From Bisporella sp. PMI_857 (lineage: Eukaryota > Ascomycota > Leotiomycetes > Helotiales > Helotiaceae): a stretch of 64,000 nt of DNA. The DNA lies in assembly GCA_021307315.1 (NCBI GenBank), contig JAJSPD010000010.1, positions 186,001 to 250,000 of the forward strand. Direction: 5' to 3'. How positions within the stretch are numbered: position 1 is the stretch's first letter; each line of letters starts with the position of its first letter. The translations under genes were made by a program, and so were the position numbers. A model generated the notes under the pieces. It did no database searches, was not told the origin of the DNA, and saw only the letters and a list, made by a program, of their open reading frames with translations. Below are positions 25,360 to 37,776 of the stretch, piece by piece.

Positions 25360-26292
25360 TTAGTTTTTCTTGAAATCTAGCGAGGGTTAGCGAAAATGAT
25401 TGAGCAAGGAAGCGAGGATTGTCTACCTTGGAGTACGGGGTAGATCATTTCAAAGGCCTGGTAGATTTCCTCTCTGACCTTGGCACCTGTGAGGACGATC
25501 TTGCCGCTAACGAAAATCAAGAGGACGATCTTGGGCTTGATCATACGATAGATGAGACCAGGGAACAACTCAGGCTCGTAGGAGCTGAAGTTGTGATGAC
25601 GCGACGCAAGACCCTCCAATCGGATAGGGAACTTGATATCACAGGAGCCGACGATGTTCTGGATCTTGAAGTCCGTGAACTTTGCGTTGAAGCCGAGCTT
25701 TTGAATGATACGCGCATACTTCCGAGATGCCAACTTTGAGTCGTCCTCAGACTTTGCGCCAGTAACAACCATCTTGCCCGAGGCGAAGATCAGAGCGGTG
25801 GTCTTGGGCTCGCGAATACGCATGATGACAGCCGCAAAACGCTGGAAGGGTTAGCATAAAGGAAAGGGGATAGCAAAGCCTAGAGTCAGCAAGTACCTTT
25901 GGGTTGTATTCAGCATTTCTCGCATGCAGGGCGATCGTCTTTAGGTCCAAACGGCAATCGAGATTGACCGTGGCAACGATGTTTCTTTACATGCAAGATA
26001 AGCCTCATGTCTTTCAATGAAGCTTGGGGGGTTATACATACTGCAAAGTAGGAACGATACCACTGACACCTTGGGTTGCGCCAGGCGTGGCCGCAGGAGT
26101 CGCAGGAGTCACACCATTTCCATTTACCTGCCCGACCTGTTGTTGACCATTCAGTTGGCGTTGACTTGCTTGACCAGCCTCTGAGGAAGGTGGGGTGAGC
26201 TCGCCAGCACCACCTGGGTATGACAGCGAGCCTGGAGCAATAAAGTCCTTGGCTTGGCCGGCGGTAGTAGGATGGGTTTGAATGCGATCCAT
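25360..26292 (-). CDS. TATA-box-binding protein
   Basis: TBP binds TATA boxes and nucleates preinitiation complexes for all three nuclear RNA polymerases. Four exons on the minus strand (26042-26292, 25897-25984, 25427-25841, 25360-25376) give 256 aa; the introns are 57, 55 and 50 bp. The last exon encodes only the end of the protein (DFKKN). The N-terminal 80 residues are Gln/Gly/Pro-rich and variable. The C-terminal core is the saddle-shaped pair of repeats, starting at [10 protein letters not shown] and continuing with [20 protein letters not shown] in repeat one, and [16 protein letters not shown] and [13 protein letters not shown] in repeat two. Conservation of the core makes every splice junction easy to check. 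The usual size of fungal TBP is about 240-260 aa. Confidence 0.98.
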
Positions 26293-27360
26293 GATGACGG
26301 TTTCGTAGACTATAGAAAGTAGACCGACAAGAGCAGGTCTGTATGCGATATGACGTTAGACGTTTGTGCAAGAAAGCGCGACGAGATTCGAGAAACGTGC
26401 GAACGCGACTCGAAGATAAGATATATAGGCCAAGGAAAGGTGAATGTGGGAGAGAGAGAGATGTGTTCAAAGGCGAAAGAGTTTGTTTTCTTTCGTCGTC
26501 TCGAAGCGAGGAAGGCGGTGCGTACCGTTTGTGGGAGAAGAACAAGTCAATGTCTCCCCTACAGTTCGCTGCTCCACGAGGATATGGGAGGGTTCGGGGC
26601 CTTTGACCTGACGATCGCGCGCCTCTTTAATTAATTTATGATTTGCAGTCGAAAAGGACTATTCGGAGATTGTTTTTTGATGATGCTTCTGCTTGATGTC
26701 CAAAGGTCGACGTTGTGCAGAAAGTGTTGACGCTGTCGGTTTGGGGGGGATCTGTTGTTATGGACAAGAGGAGAAGGGTGCGGAGGAGTCGATTTTTAGG
26801 GAAAGCAACGTCTCTAGAGTTGTGAGGTGAGTGAAATTAATGAATGTATTCACACAAGCCAGTGCGCACTGCAGTGAATATGCGGTGCTTCCTGAATTTC
26901 CTTGCGATGGCGGGGTTGTAGGGGTTTGGGTGATTGTTTTGAGACGAGGCTGAATGAAATTTGGGGTTGGGGTTGGGGGGTGGATTTTGTTCAGGTATCG
27001 CGCCAAGGCCTTTCGAAAAATATCAGCTCGGGGGAAGGAAAGTACTTATACGCCCGCCAGATTAGAAAGCTGCTGCCTGATGGCCTGAATCATACCTCCG
27101 GGATGTTCTTAGCGCCACGCCACTAGGAAGCTATCGGACCAATCATTAACACCCGACACCCACCCCTGACTCAACCAGCCGCGTTATCGTTGGTGGTCGG
27201 CCTCAACACATCCCGGTCGGGTCCCCCCTTTTTTTGATGCTTTTGGTTTCAGCAGGAGAAAATCTGAACATCCGTGCGGTCATCAAATGGATTTGTTTTG
27301 CCCCCCCTAAACTGAACCCTGAACCCCCCTCCCCCCCCTACTTACAGGATATCCTTGCCC

Positions 27361-27395
27361 CCTAGCCCAGCCTAGCCTAGCCTAGCCCAGCCTAC
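27361..27395. repeat. Seven-copy pentanucleotide repeat (CCTAG/CCCAG)
   Basis: Seven consecutive 5-nt units: CCTAG four times, CCCAG twice, and a final CCTAC. The repeat lies in the gene-free region upstream of TBP, next to an inverted repeat. Confidence 0.85.
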
Positions 27396-27399
27396 AGTA

Positions 27400-27447
27400 G
27401 GGTACAGTACAGGACATGTACAATACTGTATTTACTGGACTGTACCC
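27400..27447. repeat. Inverted repeat GGGTACAGT/ACTGTACCC
   Basis: Two perfect 9-nt arms (27400-27408 and 27439-27447) face each other across 30 nt, and the similarity extends imperfectly beyond the arms. Further copies of CTATAGTGA and ACCCTA follow up to about 27500. It could form a hairpin; no function is evident. Confidence 0.75.
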
Positions 27448-30400
27448 TATAGTGAACCCTACAATAAACTCTATAGTGACCCTATAACCCTATTGTAGCC
27501 TGGCCGCGTCCCCCCCTTACTGCAAGTACCTACAGTACCGGGTAGCTTTTTTTTTTATCTTCCCCATCACCATCATCATCACTAGTCATCATCACCATCA
27601 TCATTACTCCATCATTACTTACCTGATATAAACTTTCTCTCCACTCCATATTTATATCCTCACAAAAACGATATCCCTCATTACCCATCCCAGCAATGGA
27701 TGGACCATGATACGCTGCTCCTAGTAATATTGCCCTTGGAAATGGAATTTGGCCACTGCCTTGCCTTGAGAATGACAACGCTCTCTCTCTCATCTTCCCT
27801 CCCCCTTTCCAAACTCCCACCTTCCAAGGAATCCCATCCCATCATTCCAACATCCGACAGAACCCGAGCATCATGCTTTCTCCCATTTCTTCCTCTCCAC
27901 CACCACCAAAACAACCTACGATCTGGCCTCTTCACCTTCTCACCCCACTCCACTTGATACGGCCCTTTGACCACGCTTGAATTGTTTCTCGAGCCTCGCG
28001 ACAACTATGCGGTACAAGATGCTGATACAAATGCAACATCAGCATCTATTTTGTCGCATCTCCAGGAAGGCTGAGGCAATTTATGGGTTGCATGGGCGTG
28101 GCGCAAGCGGTCCTATTCCTGGCGAATAGCACCCTACATATAACCACCGCCAACGCTGCTTTTGTTCACGCCCGTACCGTGCCCCCGATGCGCCAACACA
28201 ACAATCAATCAAATCCATTACGACCATCTCGTTGCATCAAATCCCTAGATTTACTTTTACATTGATTGTGGTTGGAACTTTATCATCATCATGAGTTTGA
28301 TGGCATTTTCGGGTTGTTGATAGCGAGCGAGTGAGGCAGCGACAAGAAAAGTCTATACTGTGGAAACTAGAATCCGGGCACGCACTACGGATGAACCGAG
28401 GGAACGAGCAATCACGGCAGGCAGCAGGATTCTTCCTCATCTCTGCCTTTGTTTTTCACCAGTAAAGAAGCATCGCTCCAAGTGGCATTCTCGCGATACG
28501 GTCCAAGTAAGTGATGGAGATCCAATATCTGCACAATATCTTGATTCCTGGGATTGATTTGGGAGATCAGAGCACATTTCCTCCTTTGAATGTGGTTGCT
28601 ATTGCCAACAGCCTTCCGAGGCGTCCTCTTCAGCACAGCATTTTCTCTGTTTCTTGTCTCAGAGCGCCACTTCTACACAACAATCATCCATTTTAAGCTG
28701 GGAAGTTCGTTTGGATTACTGGATATCCATTATGTTTTGTGTTCCTTCGGATCCAACGGAAGCGCAAAACGGTTGAGTCGCCTTACTCAGGACGATACAC
28801 AAGGACCACCAAATTTTTAACGTGGAGCTAGATTATTCGATCGCGTTTGCATTTTCTACCGGACCATATATTGGCAAGTGCCAGGCTCCGACGGTAGCAG
28901 TTTTGTCCTTTACGAACGTCCAAATCTGCTCAGGTAATCCATCCGCACCTGTTTGATGCTTTGGGTCCTATGAAACATGCGCATCCGATGAATGGAATGT
29001 TGCAAGCTCTGGCAACATGATGTTCATGCACCGCGCCCATCTCCCAGCTTTTCACATGCATTATGTGTTGCATCTTCACCTTATTTATTGTATCTAGATT
29101 TTACACTACCCAACTTCTCTCTATTCTTATCCTCCACAGCCTCGTCTTTGCGACTCAGTCCAGTTGGCCTTAATGCAAAGGCGGCGATGGCTTGGCTGGT
29201 TGGACTAAAACAGCGAGGGGCCCAGTATGACTCACGAAAAATGCCGGACTTGCACAGATGGTGGCCATCCTATGAGAAGCGAGCAGCCGAGATAAAAAAG
29301 CCGCATCCAACGGAACAAAGACGGGGGGGACGGGGGTGCCTGTCAGATGCGAGTGGTGAAAAGATGGATATATAATAATTCTTATGCTGACCTGTCTTAT
29401 GCTATGTTATGCTATTCTACTTTATGCTGCAGTGCAATCTTGAGATCCTAGGCTGCCAAGTGTCAGCACTCATTTGTGGGGAGCAGGGATGAGCAAGTGC
29501 AAAACAAATTTAAAGTGGTGCCGTGTTGGTGAGTGTTGCAGTCAGGCCATCAGCTTCAAAGCACCCCGCACACACACCTGAGACAGACCGAGTTGGGTTG
29601 GGTTGGCTTTCCCCTTTTTAGCTTTTTGGGCTTAGGGTTGGGTTGCGTTTGATGGCGTGTGCTTGCATTCAGCTTGGTCGTACAAAAGGGAAAGGGAAAA
29701 AAAAAGCAACCTCCAATCACATGATCTCGTCACATGTCAATCTACCGCTGGAATATTCATGATTGACAGCAGTATTACCACTGACATGTTTGCTCACTAC
29801 CATCTGCATCATAACCATGCCCCTTTCTTTCCTTCCAAGTCTAGAACTCAGGCACCCACATCACGTACAGATAGATGGTGATAAGCCCTGGTGCGTAGTC
29901 ACCCTTGGTACTTTGATCCTGCCAAGTCATTCACCTGCTCCTCCATTCATCTTCTTTCAGCATGCAGATCCATCTACCAAGCGTGAAAGACGGAAGTATA
30001 TAAGATCTGCTTACATAACTCTAAGAAAGGCAACATGGGCTCACGGAGATACGATAACTCTAAGATCCAGTTTACTACATCCAAGCTCTGCTCTCGCAGC
30101 GATATCCCAGGGATTGCGTTTCTCTTTTGAATAAGGTGGCGCGTTAGCTTGACGATAACCTAATACCATCTCGACCTGACCTAGGTTGATGGCTGGGAAG
30201 TAACTATATGTTATACTGACATGATAGACGGGCGAAGATTCGAACGACAGCAGAGCTCATTCATCGCAGGTATGTTTTAATAAACTCAGCGAAGTCTTTG
30301 TTCTTAAATTTCTCAACCTCGTGCTGCATGGCAGGTTTATCAAGCCACGGCTCAAGCTCAGAGCCGGTTTTTGTATCATAATCCTCCCCTCTCCCTCTCT

Positions 30401-33400
30401 CTCTCTCCTCTTATCTCCTCGCGTAAAACGGATCGGTACATACATATCGAGTCTCATATACGAGCCGTAGATCGCTCAGTGCCAGCTCTGTGGTATATAT
30501 AAGACCACGTTTTGGCTGTGAATCGAAGGACGTACTGGATTCATGGAAAGACGACCATTCTCAATCGGGTCGTCGGTGCTGAGCATTCATTATCTCCCCA
30601 TGCGAGGGTATTCCGCTGTCGTTGTATCCCTGGTTCCTTTCTAACTTTCTGAGCGCTTTGGGGAATTGGTGCTAGCTGTTAAGTGTATTCTTTATTAGAT
30701 TATACTATAATGTGACAACACATTTACAGTGGCAGCAGCTATATCATGGGTAGCATGAGGGGTGTTGAGGTTGGTTGTGTGATGCGTAAGCACGCGGTTT
30801 TGTTCTGCCGTGGTTGTTGCAGTGTCTTGTGCTTGTACGCAGCAGATCTCGAAGCATCAGGGCACAAGGGTGCTTCAATCTTGGCTACTAAATCTTGGAA
30901 CCATTTGGTTTGGCCTGCGCTGGTCAAGGAAGTAAAGATTGATATTTTATATATTCATGATTCACGAGAGGCAGCGAGGAGTCATGTATATTTTATCAGT
31001 GAATGTACTTATTCTTTTCCGATGTGAGAGAGAAATACACGAATGAATGCTGAAGCTTCATGGTATGGGATTTGAGGGGGATATAAAAGACCAGATCCCC
31101 CTCATACTTTCTTAACACAGAAGATTCACTCGAAATTAGCGGCACACGATCTGAGCGTCCAGCTCGGGTTATGTTTTTGGAATAGGAATATAGTGTTGCA
31201 AGACTGTGGAGGGTCTAGTTACAACGCTTTCGTCCTCGAGGTGTGTATGAGGCTTTGAGGTAGGGCAAGTTTGAATGAGAGATACAACGTGATATAGCGT
31301 AGGCAATAAAAGGCGACGCAACAGCGACGAAAACTTTGAAGACATGTAATATCTCTGGAAATATCATCTATCTCCCGTATCAGAGCCCTCACTACATATT
31401 CAGCCTTTTACAGAAGTATGAATTTGCAATTTCTAACCTATTCGACTCACCTTCTGCCTTCTCGCTTGCCCATCCTCATTGCCTTAGATATTCGTGCCCT
31501 CTTTGTAACATCTTACGAAGAAGTAGGGCTTGGCCGTGGTATCCCAGCCCGTTCCTTTCTGGTGAGCGAAGTCGGAACACGGGTCAATGCGGTCCCAAGG
31601 ACGCTTTGGAACATGTTCCTTTTTTACATAACATGAAGCCTGCGTAAATAGACAGCTATGCTCTTTTCTATGCTTAAGTTTGGAAAAAACGTCAAGAAGG
31701 GCATTCCGATGGATATGTATTGAGTATACTTGCTTTCCCGTGCCATGCATCCGCCAGACATTTACGAATAGGATGTAGGATGCAAAAAAAGCATATATTA
31801 CCCGATTCTTCCCTATCAAAAGTCTTCAGAAAACCCTACTTTCCACAAACTTGTCAAAAGAAGTCCTGGTAACGGGCTCGAGGTTTACGGATCTGCTGCT
31901 GTAACTCTTGTTTCATGCCCCTTTGTGCTAAGAGAGATGGAATCTAAGACGGGGGCCATAAACTGAGGCTAGCAGACGTTCCAGGCGGAAGATTTTCGCT
32001 TGAAAAAAAAGGGGGGACTTCCACGAACGGCTGGCCTGAAAGTGACAGCGGGTTTAAAAGCACCATGGTTAAGTTTCTTTGCTTGTGATAAATCATAGGC
32101 ATTTCTGCGGATAAGAAAGCGCTGGTTGCATGCTCAACACTTGTCAATCTGTGAGCTGGGCCACCGCCTACCACCTTCGAGACATAAAACATGAGAGCTG
32201 GGGAGGGAGCTACTCCAAGAATAGAGCTTCTGGGATTTGAAAGCCGAGCCTTTTACCACTTGGCGTTCCTGATATCCCGGAGGTGCTTGACAGATGTATT
32301 TTCATCGTTGGCTCATATCACATCAAGGGCTTTCGGCGGTGGATTTGTACTCCATCCCGATTCAGGGATATATGAAAGAGTAAGCTCCTCGCTAATTCGA
32401 AAATCAAAACAAGACATTCCAGAGCGGCGGGAACGTTCAGGCCAGCTGTCCCGCTCCAGTGTTTGGGTTTTTAATGGTGACAATGCTTATTATCCATGCA
32501 TGCCTTTCTGCATCTTGCATATCCCGTAACTTTTGAGCTTAACGTCTTTGTTGCTTCTGCGAAGTTGATCAGGTTCCGCCTCTAACGCAGAATATAAAAC
32601 GGCAAACGCGAATCTAGCAGCGGCGCCGAAGGCGACGGCCATACTCCCCATGTTTGACTAAATTATCTGATCCGTGCTCTGCATGGATGGCGCAAGTCGT
32701 AAAGCGCCATTTTCATGGCCGATCTTTATATCCTCCTTAGAAGCCGTCCCCACATGTAGGTGTTATGTATAAAGAGGAAGATGGAAAGGGTTGGGCTGCC
32801 CAGGCTTATTGGCGAAGCGTTTTACGTCTTTTACAACGCTTTTGCATTTTTGTATTGTTGCTTGAACACTGGTCGCTACTGTGTTGTGGTGATTTACGTG
32901 AGGTTTCGTAATGTCAAGTTCTGGAGCTGAACGGAAAGGCGTATATGAGTCTGGGTATTTCCGCTCTTAAGCTCCGGTTACGCTTTTCCGGCATCTATGC
33001 GTGAGTAGTAATTCAATCTCACATCGATGTAAAGCCTTGCGTGTGAAGATATCTGTATTTAAGTTGGCTACTTTCATGGATTATTAGATGCCAGCGGCCT
33101 CAGTCCTATTTCAACGGGTAATTTTTGGTTTCCGGCTTGATATTCTTATGCCAAATAGACGGCGCCACTCTATACGGAAGCAAAGACAAATCTAATAGCA
33201 GTTTCTTTTTCAACCGATACCAGATTATACCTACTTTCGTGTTGAGTGTTTCTAGGATTCTATGAGTTGGCATACTCCTACCAGAATTCTCGCCTTTCTA
33301 AGACCACCTTGCGTGATAACATTATATTTACCCATTGTTCCCGTCCTGTAACACCCATAGTGCCAAAAAAAAAGCATAAAGCCTGTATTGATCCCGAGTA

Positions 33401-35689
33401 AGGCTTTTGTAGTCATAGGAAACCGCCCACTTACTACGCAAATAAAAAAAAGTTCGCCTTATTATGGAAAGGCTTATGCTTCGGCTTTCTTGGTCATGTC
33501 TGTAGAACCAAAATCTATTTAAGGCCAGGCATTAAGGTGACCTTCGACGCCATAAACTGGATTTACATTTTTTATGTCAAATTTTGATTCACAAATCACT
33601 CCTTTCCAAATGGGGGCCAGGAGGAGAATCAGGAGTTGGATTGTATAAGCGCATGTACGACCCCTTTTATCCTTACGAACAACGTTTCTTATGGTGTTTC
33701 AAGAACCATATTTCAGGTAACCACTTTTATTGCTATCAGCCTAAGGCTCAAAGCCTTGTAGGACCAGATTCCTCATTAAAATTTAAAAGACAGACTCTTC
33801 GCATTATTTCAAATGCTGCTAATGTTTCAACCTGGTAACTCGAATAATAAGAAGCAGCCGTTAATCACCATTCTTGCTTAGTATCATCTTTGGACCTTGT
33901 CATGCCTATTAAGCTTCGAGAGGTGATTCTGGAAAGTTGAAGTCTTCAATAGATATCATTAGCTTCTAGCTTAATTTTTGTGTGGGCAACGAGGTCGGAG
34001 TAATGACGAGGTTGGAAATAGCAGTCGCTCTCATGCTAATCTGTATGCTATTTGAATTGTATTTATTTGCGTCCTGGTTTTAGTGCAGTATAGGCATGTC
34101 CACGGAGAGGTGCTATGATATAGTAGTCCCAGCTATATTGAGTTATTCTGTTTCCACAAAATATGGGCAGTATCATTTTCCTAACTTCAAATTTCTCCCA
34201 GCTCTGCGAGAACAAGCTACAATGCATAGATTGTTCCGTTTATACCCATTAGGTGAATGGGATATCTCTGTGCTTGTGTACTTATTTGTATCTCTCTTTA
34301 CCGTTTGTCAATTACTTTATCATGGCAATAAGAGATACTTAAAAATATTAAGCTTTCATGTGTCAGTAATTCTGAAAAGTCTTTGACTCATACATCTACA
34401 AGCGAAAGAGTCATGATCTCTAGTTTAGCTTTATGTATAAGTAATGCATCTTCCTTAGAGTTACTTAACAGATCCATGATTAAGTACCGCCATCTGTTCT
34501 CATAATAAATCTCCGAGTAGTGCCCAGCTCAATCCTCTACCAGATTTGACAGTAACAACTTGTATAACAGCAGAGAATAAGTTCCTCTTCATAATGGTCT
34601 CGTATTACTATATCTGGTCCCATTTCCGTTGTTGATTCTCTAAGTATAAACAAGCCTGTAATTCCAACAGCATGTGCCACAAGCTATGTGTCATGGCATG
34701 AGATTGGAGTGACCGAATCGAAGTCATATGGTGGGTTATATTGCTTCTGCTCTCTAGGTTGCAAGACTAAGATCAAGTACAAGGATCAGGTCTTTTATAT
34801 ATTTCAGAGTTCATAATTTTCTCTGTGATGCGGCCTATGTATGGAGTAAAGTTCTTAATCCTAAGCCATAGCTTTTTCTCAAAAATATTAGGAGCATATA
34901 TATGATTAAATTCTGACAATTATATCAAATTACTTAGCTTAGTTTATCAAACGTCAATCATATGCAGGCTATCAAGCTTATGCCTCAGGTAACAGGAGGG
35001 AATGTACTTTACACGTGTTTCAAGTATCTGTACTATTTGCGCAGCTCGGCTTCAATTATATGGTCTTTAAATTCTGAGCCTGCTATGTTTATCTGGGATC
35101 GTGGGCTTCCAACTTATATTTCATGAATAGCAAACCCAAAGCGACTGCAGAGCCCTAGAAAATATCACCATTCACTCCAATGAAGCACATACTGCTATTC
35201 CCTTTGTGGGCACTACCTTTTCAGGAAATACCCCAACGTTTTAGTAATCTAAGCACGCAAAGTTTGTGATAACATAGTATGGTTGAATCTTTCGCTTTAT
35301 CATTTCATTACCTCACGCATCCATTGTGTTATATTTCTCGAAAAAGAAGACATGTTCCGTTGAAGGTCTCTTATATACTCTCAATGTAGCAGCCTGTCCG
35401 AACTATACCCCCAAAAACCTAGTACATTATGTTCTGTATCTAAACACTCCAACGTTGCTTCAAAGACCTCATATAAAGCTAGCTCCCTGAGGTGTTTCCA
35501 TTTGACCCTGAATGAGAGGAACGGTCAAGAACATACAAAAGCAGTATGCAAAGCTTGAATCTCAGCTTGAATCCTTTGACTTCCATCTCTCCTGAAGATT
35601 TTGGCACACAAGTATTTTCATTGCAGAATTCTAATCAAGCTTTACGTAACCCGGCTGTAGCCTCTTAAACATCGTACCCATTCCTAATT

Positions 35690-36031
35690 CCTTTGTGTCC
35701 TATTCAGCTTCTTCTAATTATCCCTCCTACACCCCACAAAAGTGTCCCGCTCGCGAACCGCATACTTCAGATATATGAGCTTATCGACCAGATTTGTCGC
35801 GGGTGCCAGGCTAACACATCAGGGGACAATCGACCGATGGTGGTGAAGTCTGCTCCATCGTTGGCAGTTTATGGTCAACTCCAGTCCAGAGTCGTCATTG
35901 ATCTGGTCAGCATTTTCAAGCTGGTGGGAAAGGAAGGGAGCAATAGTTCCACGCAGACCAATAGCGAAATGGAGTGTATGGTGGATGAATTGGGGAGCGA
36001 GGTATCGGAGCAGATGCGGATAGAGAGGTGA
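35690..36031 (+). pseudogene. Relic of a fungal regulator C-terminus
   Basis: The open frame (about 110 codons, no proper ATG at its start) reads like the C-terminal tail of Zn2Cys6 secondary-metabolism regulators of the AflR kind. It has a region around ANRILQIYELIDQIC, then SLAVYGQLQSRVVIDLVSIF, GKEG and finally MVDELGSEV before the stop. An in-frame stop lies just upstream (35666-35668), and the preceding AT-rich DNA shows no zinc-cluster exon. It may be the last exon of a gene whose 5' part has decayed, or a gene fragment. The family call is from remembered sequence patterns and should be tested by protein search. Confidence 0.45.
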
Positions 36032-36361
36032 GACACTGTGTTCCGTAATATCAGTTTCAAGGGCTTGCTTTGGAGGGGTGAAGTAAGGGTAGGGCAGTGT
36101 TTAAGTTGCGAGGTTAATACGTACAGCATACTGTAAATTTTCACACCCTAACCGCATCTTAAATTTCTGGATCTGTGTCTCCACTGCATTTCCAAGCCCG
36201 TAATTCAGCACCCGGAGCAATTGCTAAACCTCGTCCACCCCAGCTAATAAGAGAGACATCCGCGGTTGCGATTGTTAGTCCCACTGTGTTGGAGGTCGCA
36301 TTTGTATATTTTTAATCCGGTTCTCGACAGCTGGATGAAGAGATCAGTCAAAAAAGAAAGC
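36032..36361. other. Short spacer between regulator relic and regulator gene
   Basis: About 330 bp between the relic at 35690-36031 and the convergent end of the Zn2Cys6 gene. No feature seen. Confidence 0.55.
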
Positions 36362-37441
36362 TCAGTGCCCAGAGACCTGTTGGTCTGATGTCAGGCTGAT
36401 CACGAGATTTCCCCATCCTCTCAGCCACCACACCTCACTCAAAAGAGTCATGACAGTCCCATAGTGCGCAAAAATAACGAGAGCAAGTTGATCCTTCTGT
36501 AATAGCAACCCGAGGAATCGAGAATCAACCAGGACCGGCCAGGCAAGTATCATGGCACTGTCAGAGGTTGTAGAGAAGATAGTATAGCCACTAATAAGCG
36601 CCTCGATTGAAGAAAGGTAGATAGACATAGAATTGCTGTCTTTGCAGGCCTCTTGACAGTGTTTTAGCAATGACTGTAATTGAACTTCAACTTCTGGTGT
36701 GCTTCCTTCGGTGTTGCGAGTGAGAGAAAAGGGACGACGGGCATAATGACCTGATCGAAGAAGTATGCTTAGCTCCGAACTCTCAATCCAATCCCTTTTC
36801 TGCTCCACTAAAACAGCTACGCCGCGCACAAGTCTAAATATGTCCACAACATCAGCGATGTCTTTGACCGTTCGAGTCGCGTCCGAAGTTTGAGAGGCGA
36901 AACTCAGAATCGTTAGCAAACACGAGAATGCAAACAACGCATTACAATTCCTATTGGTGATATTGCTAAGGAGAGGGGTGTAAAGCGACAGTGCCTTTTG
37001 CTTGTGTTGAATTGCTGCCTCTGAGAATGTTGTAGTAGTCTTCCGGCCGTCTAGCTGGACGAGATGCAAGGCCGCTACACCAAGTAATCCATGCATCAGA
37101 AAAGTATGCGAAAACCCTTCCCGTGGGATGACTTCCAGAAAAACTCTCCTCAGCTCGTGGTCACTGAAAGTCTCATATGCGGTGCACATGGACCACTGGT
37201 GAAAAAGCTGAAGCTCTAGCACAGGAAGGGGATGATCGTCGGTGGAAGCTTGTGTACAGGTAGAACTGGCCTGATGTCCTAAGAAGTTTGGAGATGGAAT
37301 ATGGACATAATCCTCCTGGAAGCTGCAGTTCAACCGCTTTCTGGAACAGGCGCCGCATTGCGGTCGCCTCTCATCACACTTGATCTTTCGCCGCTTACAG
37401 GCTTTACAACCATGATGCGATTTCTGATGAGGGCGGCGCAT
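36362..37441 (-). CDS. Zn2Cys6 transcription factor
   Basis: A fungal binuclear zinc-cluster regulator of 359 aa, without introns in this model. The DNA-binding domain is at the very N-terminus: cysteines at residues 12, 15, 22, 29, 32 and 39 fit C-x2-C-x6-C-x6-C-x2-C-x6-C, with a basic KRRKIK stretch between them. The rest resembles the helical middle domain of Upc2-like and related fungal factors (for example HGLLGVAALHL around residues 120-130) and ends in a VWWLRGWGN segment that is often near the end of this group. At 359 aa it is on the short side for the class, but appears complete. It is transcribed away from the GH78 gene, with about 1.9 kb between them, and is the natural candidate to regulate the two glycosidase genes. 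That link is inference from position only. Confidence 0.88.
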   Translation of the reverse strand: MRRPHQKSHHGCKACKRRKIKCDERRPQCGACSRKRLNCSFQEDYVHIPSPNFLGHQASSTCTQASTDDHPLPVLELQLFHQWSMCTAYETFSDHELRRVFLEVIPREGFSHTFLMHGLLGVAALHLVQLDGRKTTTTFSEAAIQHKQKALSLYTPLLSNITNRNCNALFAFSCLLTILSFASQTSDATRTVKDIADVVDIFRLVRGVAVLVEQKRDWIESSELSILLRSGHYARRPFSLTRNTEGSTPEVEVQLQSLLKHCQEACKDSNSMSIYLSSIEALISGYTIFSTTSDSAMILAWPVLVDSRFLGLLLQKDQLALVIFAHYGTVMTLLSEVWWLRGWGNLVISLTSDQQVSGH

Positions 37442-37628
37442 GGAGATATTGTGTGGGGGTATTATTTAGGATACTTGAGGTTACAGTATCTAACGACTGT
37501 GATGGACTACACTCCACTAGCCATAAGAAAAATGAAGTCTGGAGACTCGGCCAGGTCGCAAGGCGCTGTGCCGAATGCCGACAAAAAGGAGGGGTTGCTG
37601 TATGAGACGGTCAAGCGGCTAAGCGTAT

Positions 37629-37776
37629 CACCATTCTTAACTAGAGAGGCAAGGTCTCTGAGGGCTCATGGCCAGATACTCTATTGGTAATTGAACATCA
37701 CAATGTCCCGACATTCTGGATATAGTTTCGATCCGTCGCCATTCTTACCCAAAGAGGTAAGGTTTCCGAAAGCCCC
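37629..37776. repeat. Diverged direct duplication
   Basis: Two segments of about 40 nt (starting near 37629 and near 37735) share the pattern tc-ccattctta---agaggyaaggtytc-gr, with many of the differences being C/T or G/A. This is read by eye and may be part of a larger degraded repeat. Confidence 0.5.

Larger units (their letters stand above)
26293..35689. other. Long gene-free region with low-complexity tracts
   Basis: More than 9 kb with no coding gene I can support. The left part (about 26.6-31 kb) is the upstream region of TBP and has C-runs, T-runs, CAT/ATC trinucleotide runs (27560-27610), pentanucleotide repeats and TGGGT-type runs (29590-29650). From about 33 to 35.6 kb the DNA is AT-rich with frequent stops in all frames. 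Open frames of up to about 125 codons exist, but their predicted proteins are dominated by low-complexity residues. A non-coding RNA or very long leader could exist here, but nothing in the sequence proves it. Confidence 0.5.

Noticed and set aside
28992..29375. 127-codon open frame in the gene-free region
   Set aside because: No domain, signal peptide or splice continuity; composition follows local low-complexity DNA.
29590..29650. TGGGT and TTAGGG-like runs suggesting telomere sequence
   Set aside because: Only one or two imperfect units are present and housekeeping genes flank the region; this is not a telomeric array.
30225..30275. Possible tRNA B box (GTTCGAATC on the minus strand)
   Set aside because: The flanking T-arm bases do not pair, and no acceptor stem or A box could be placed around it.
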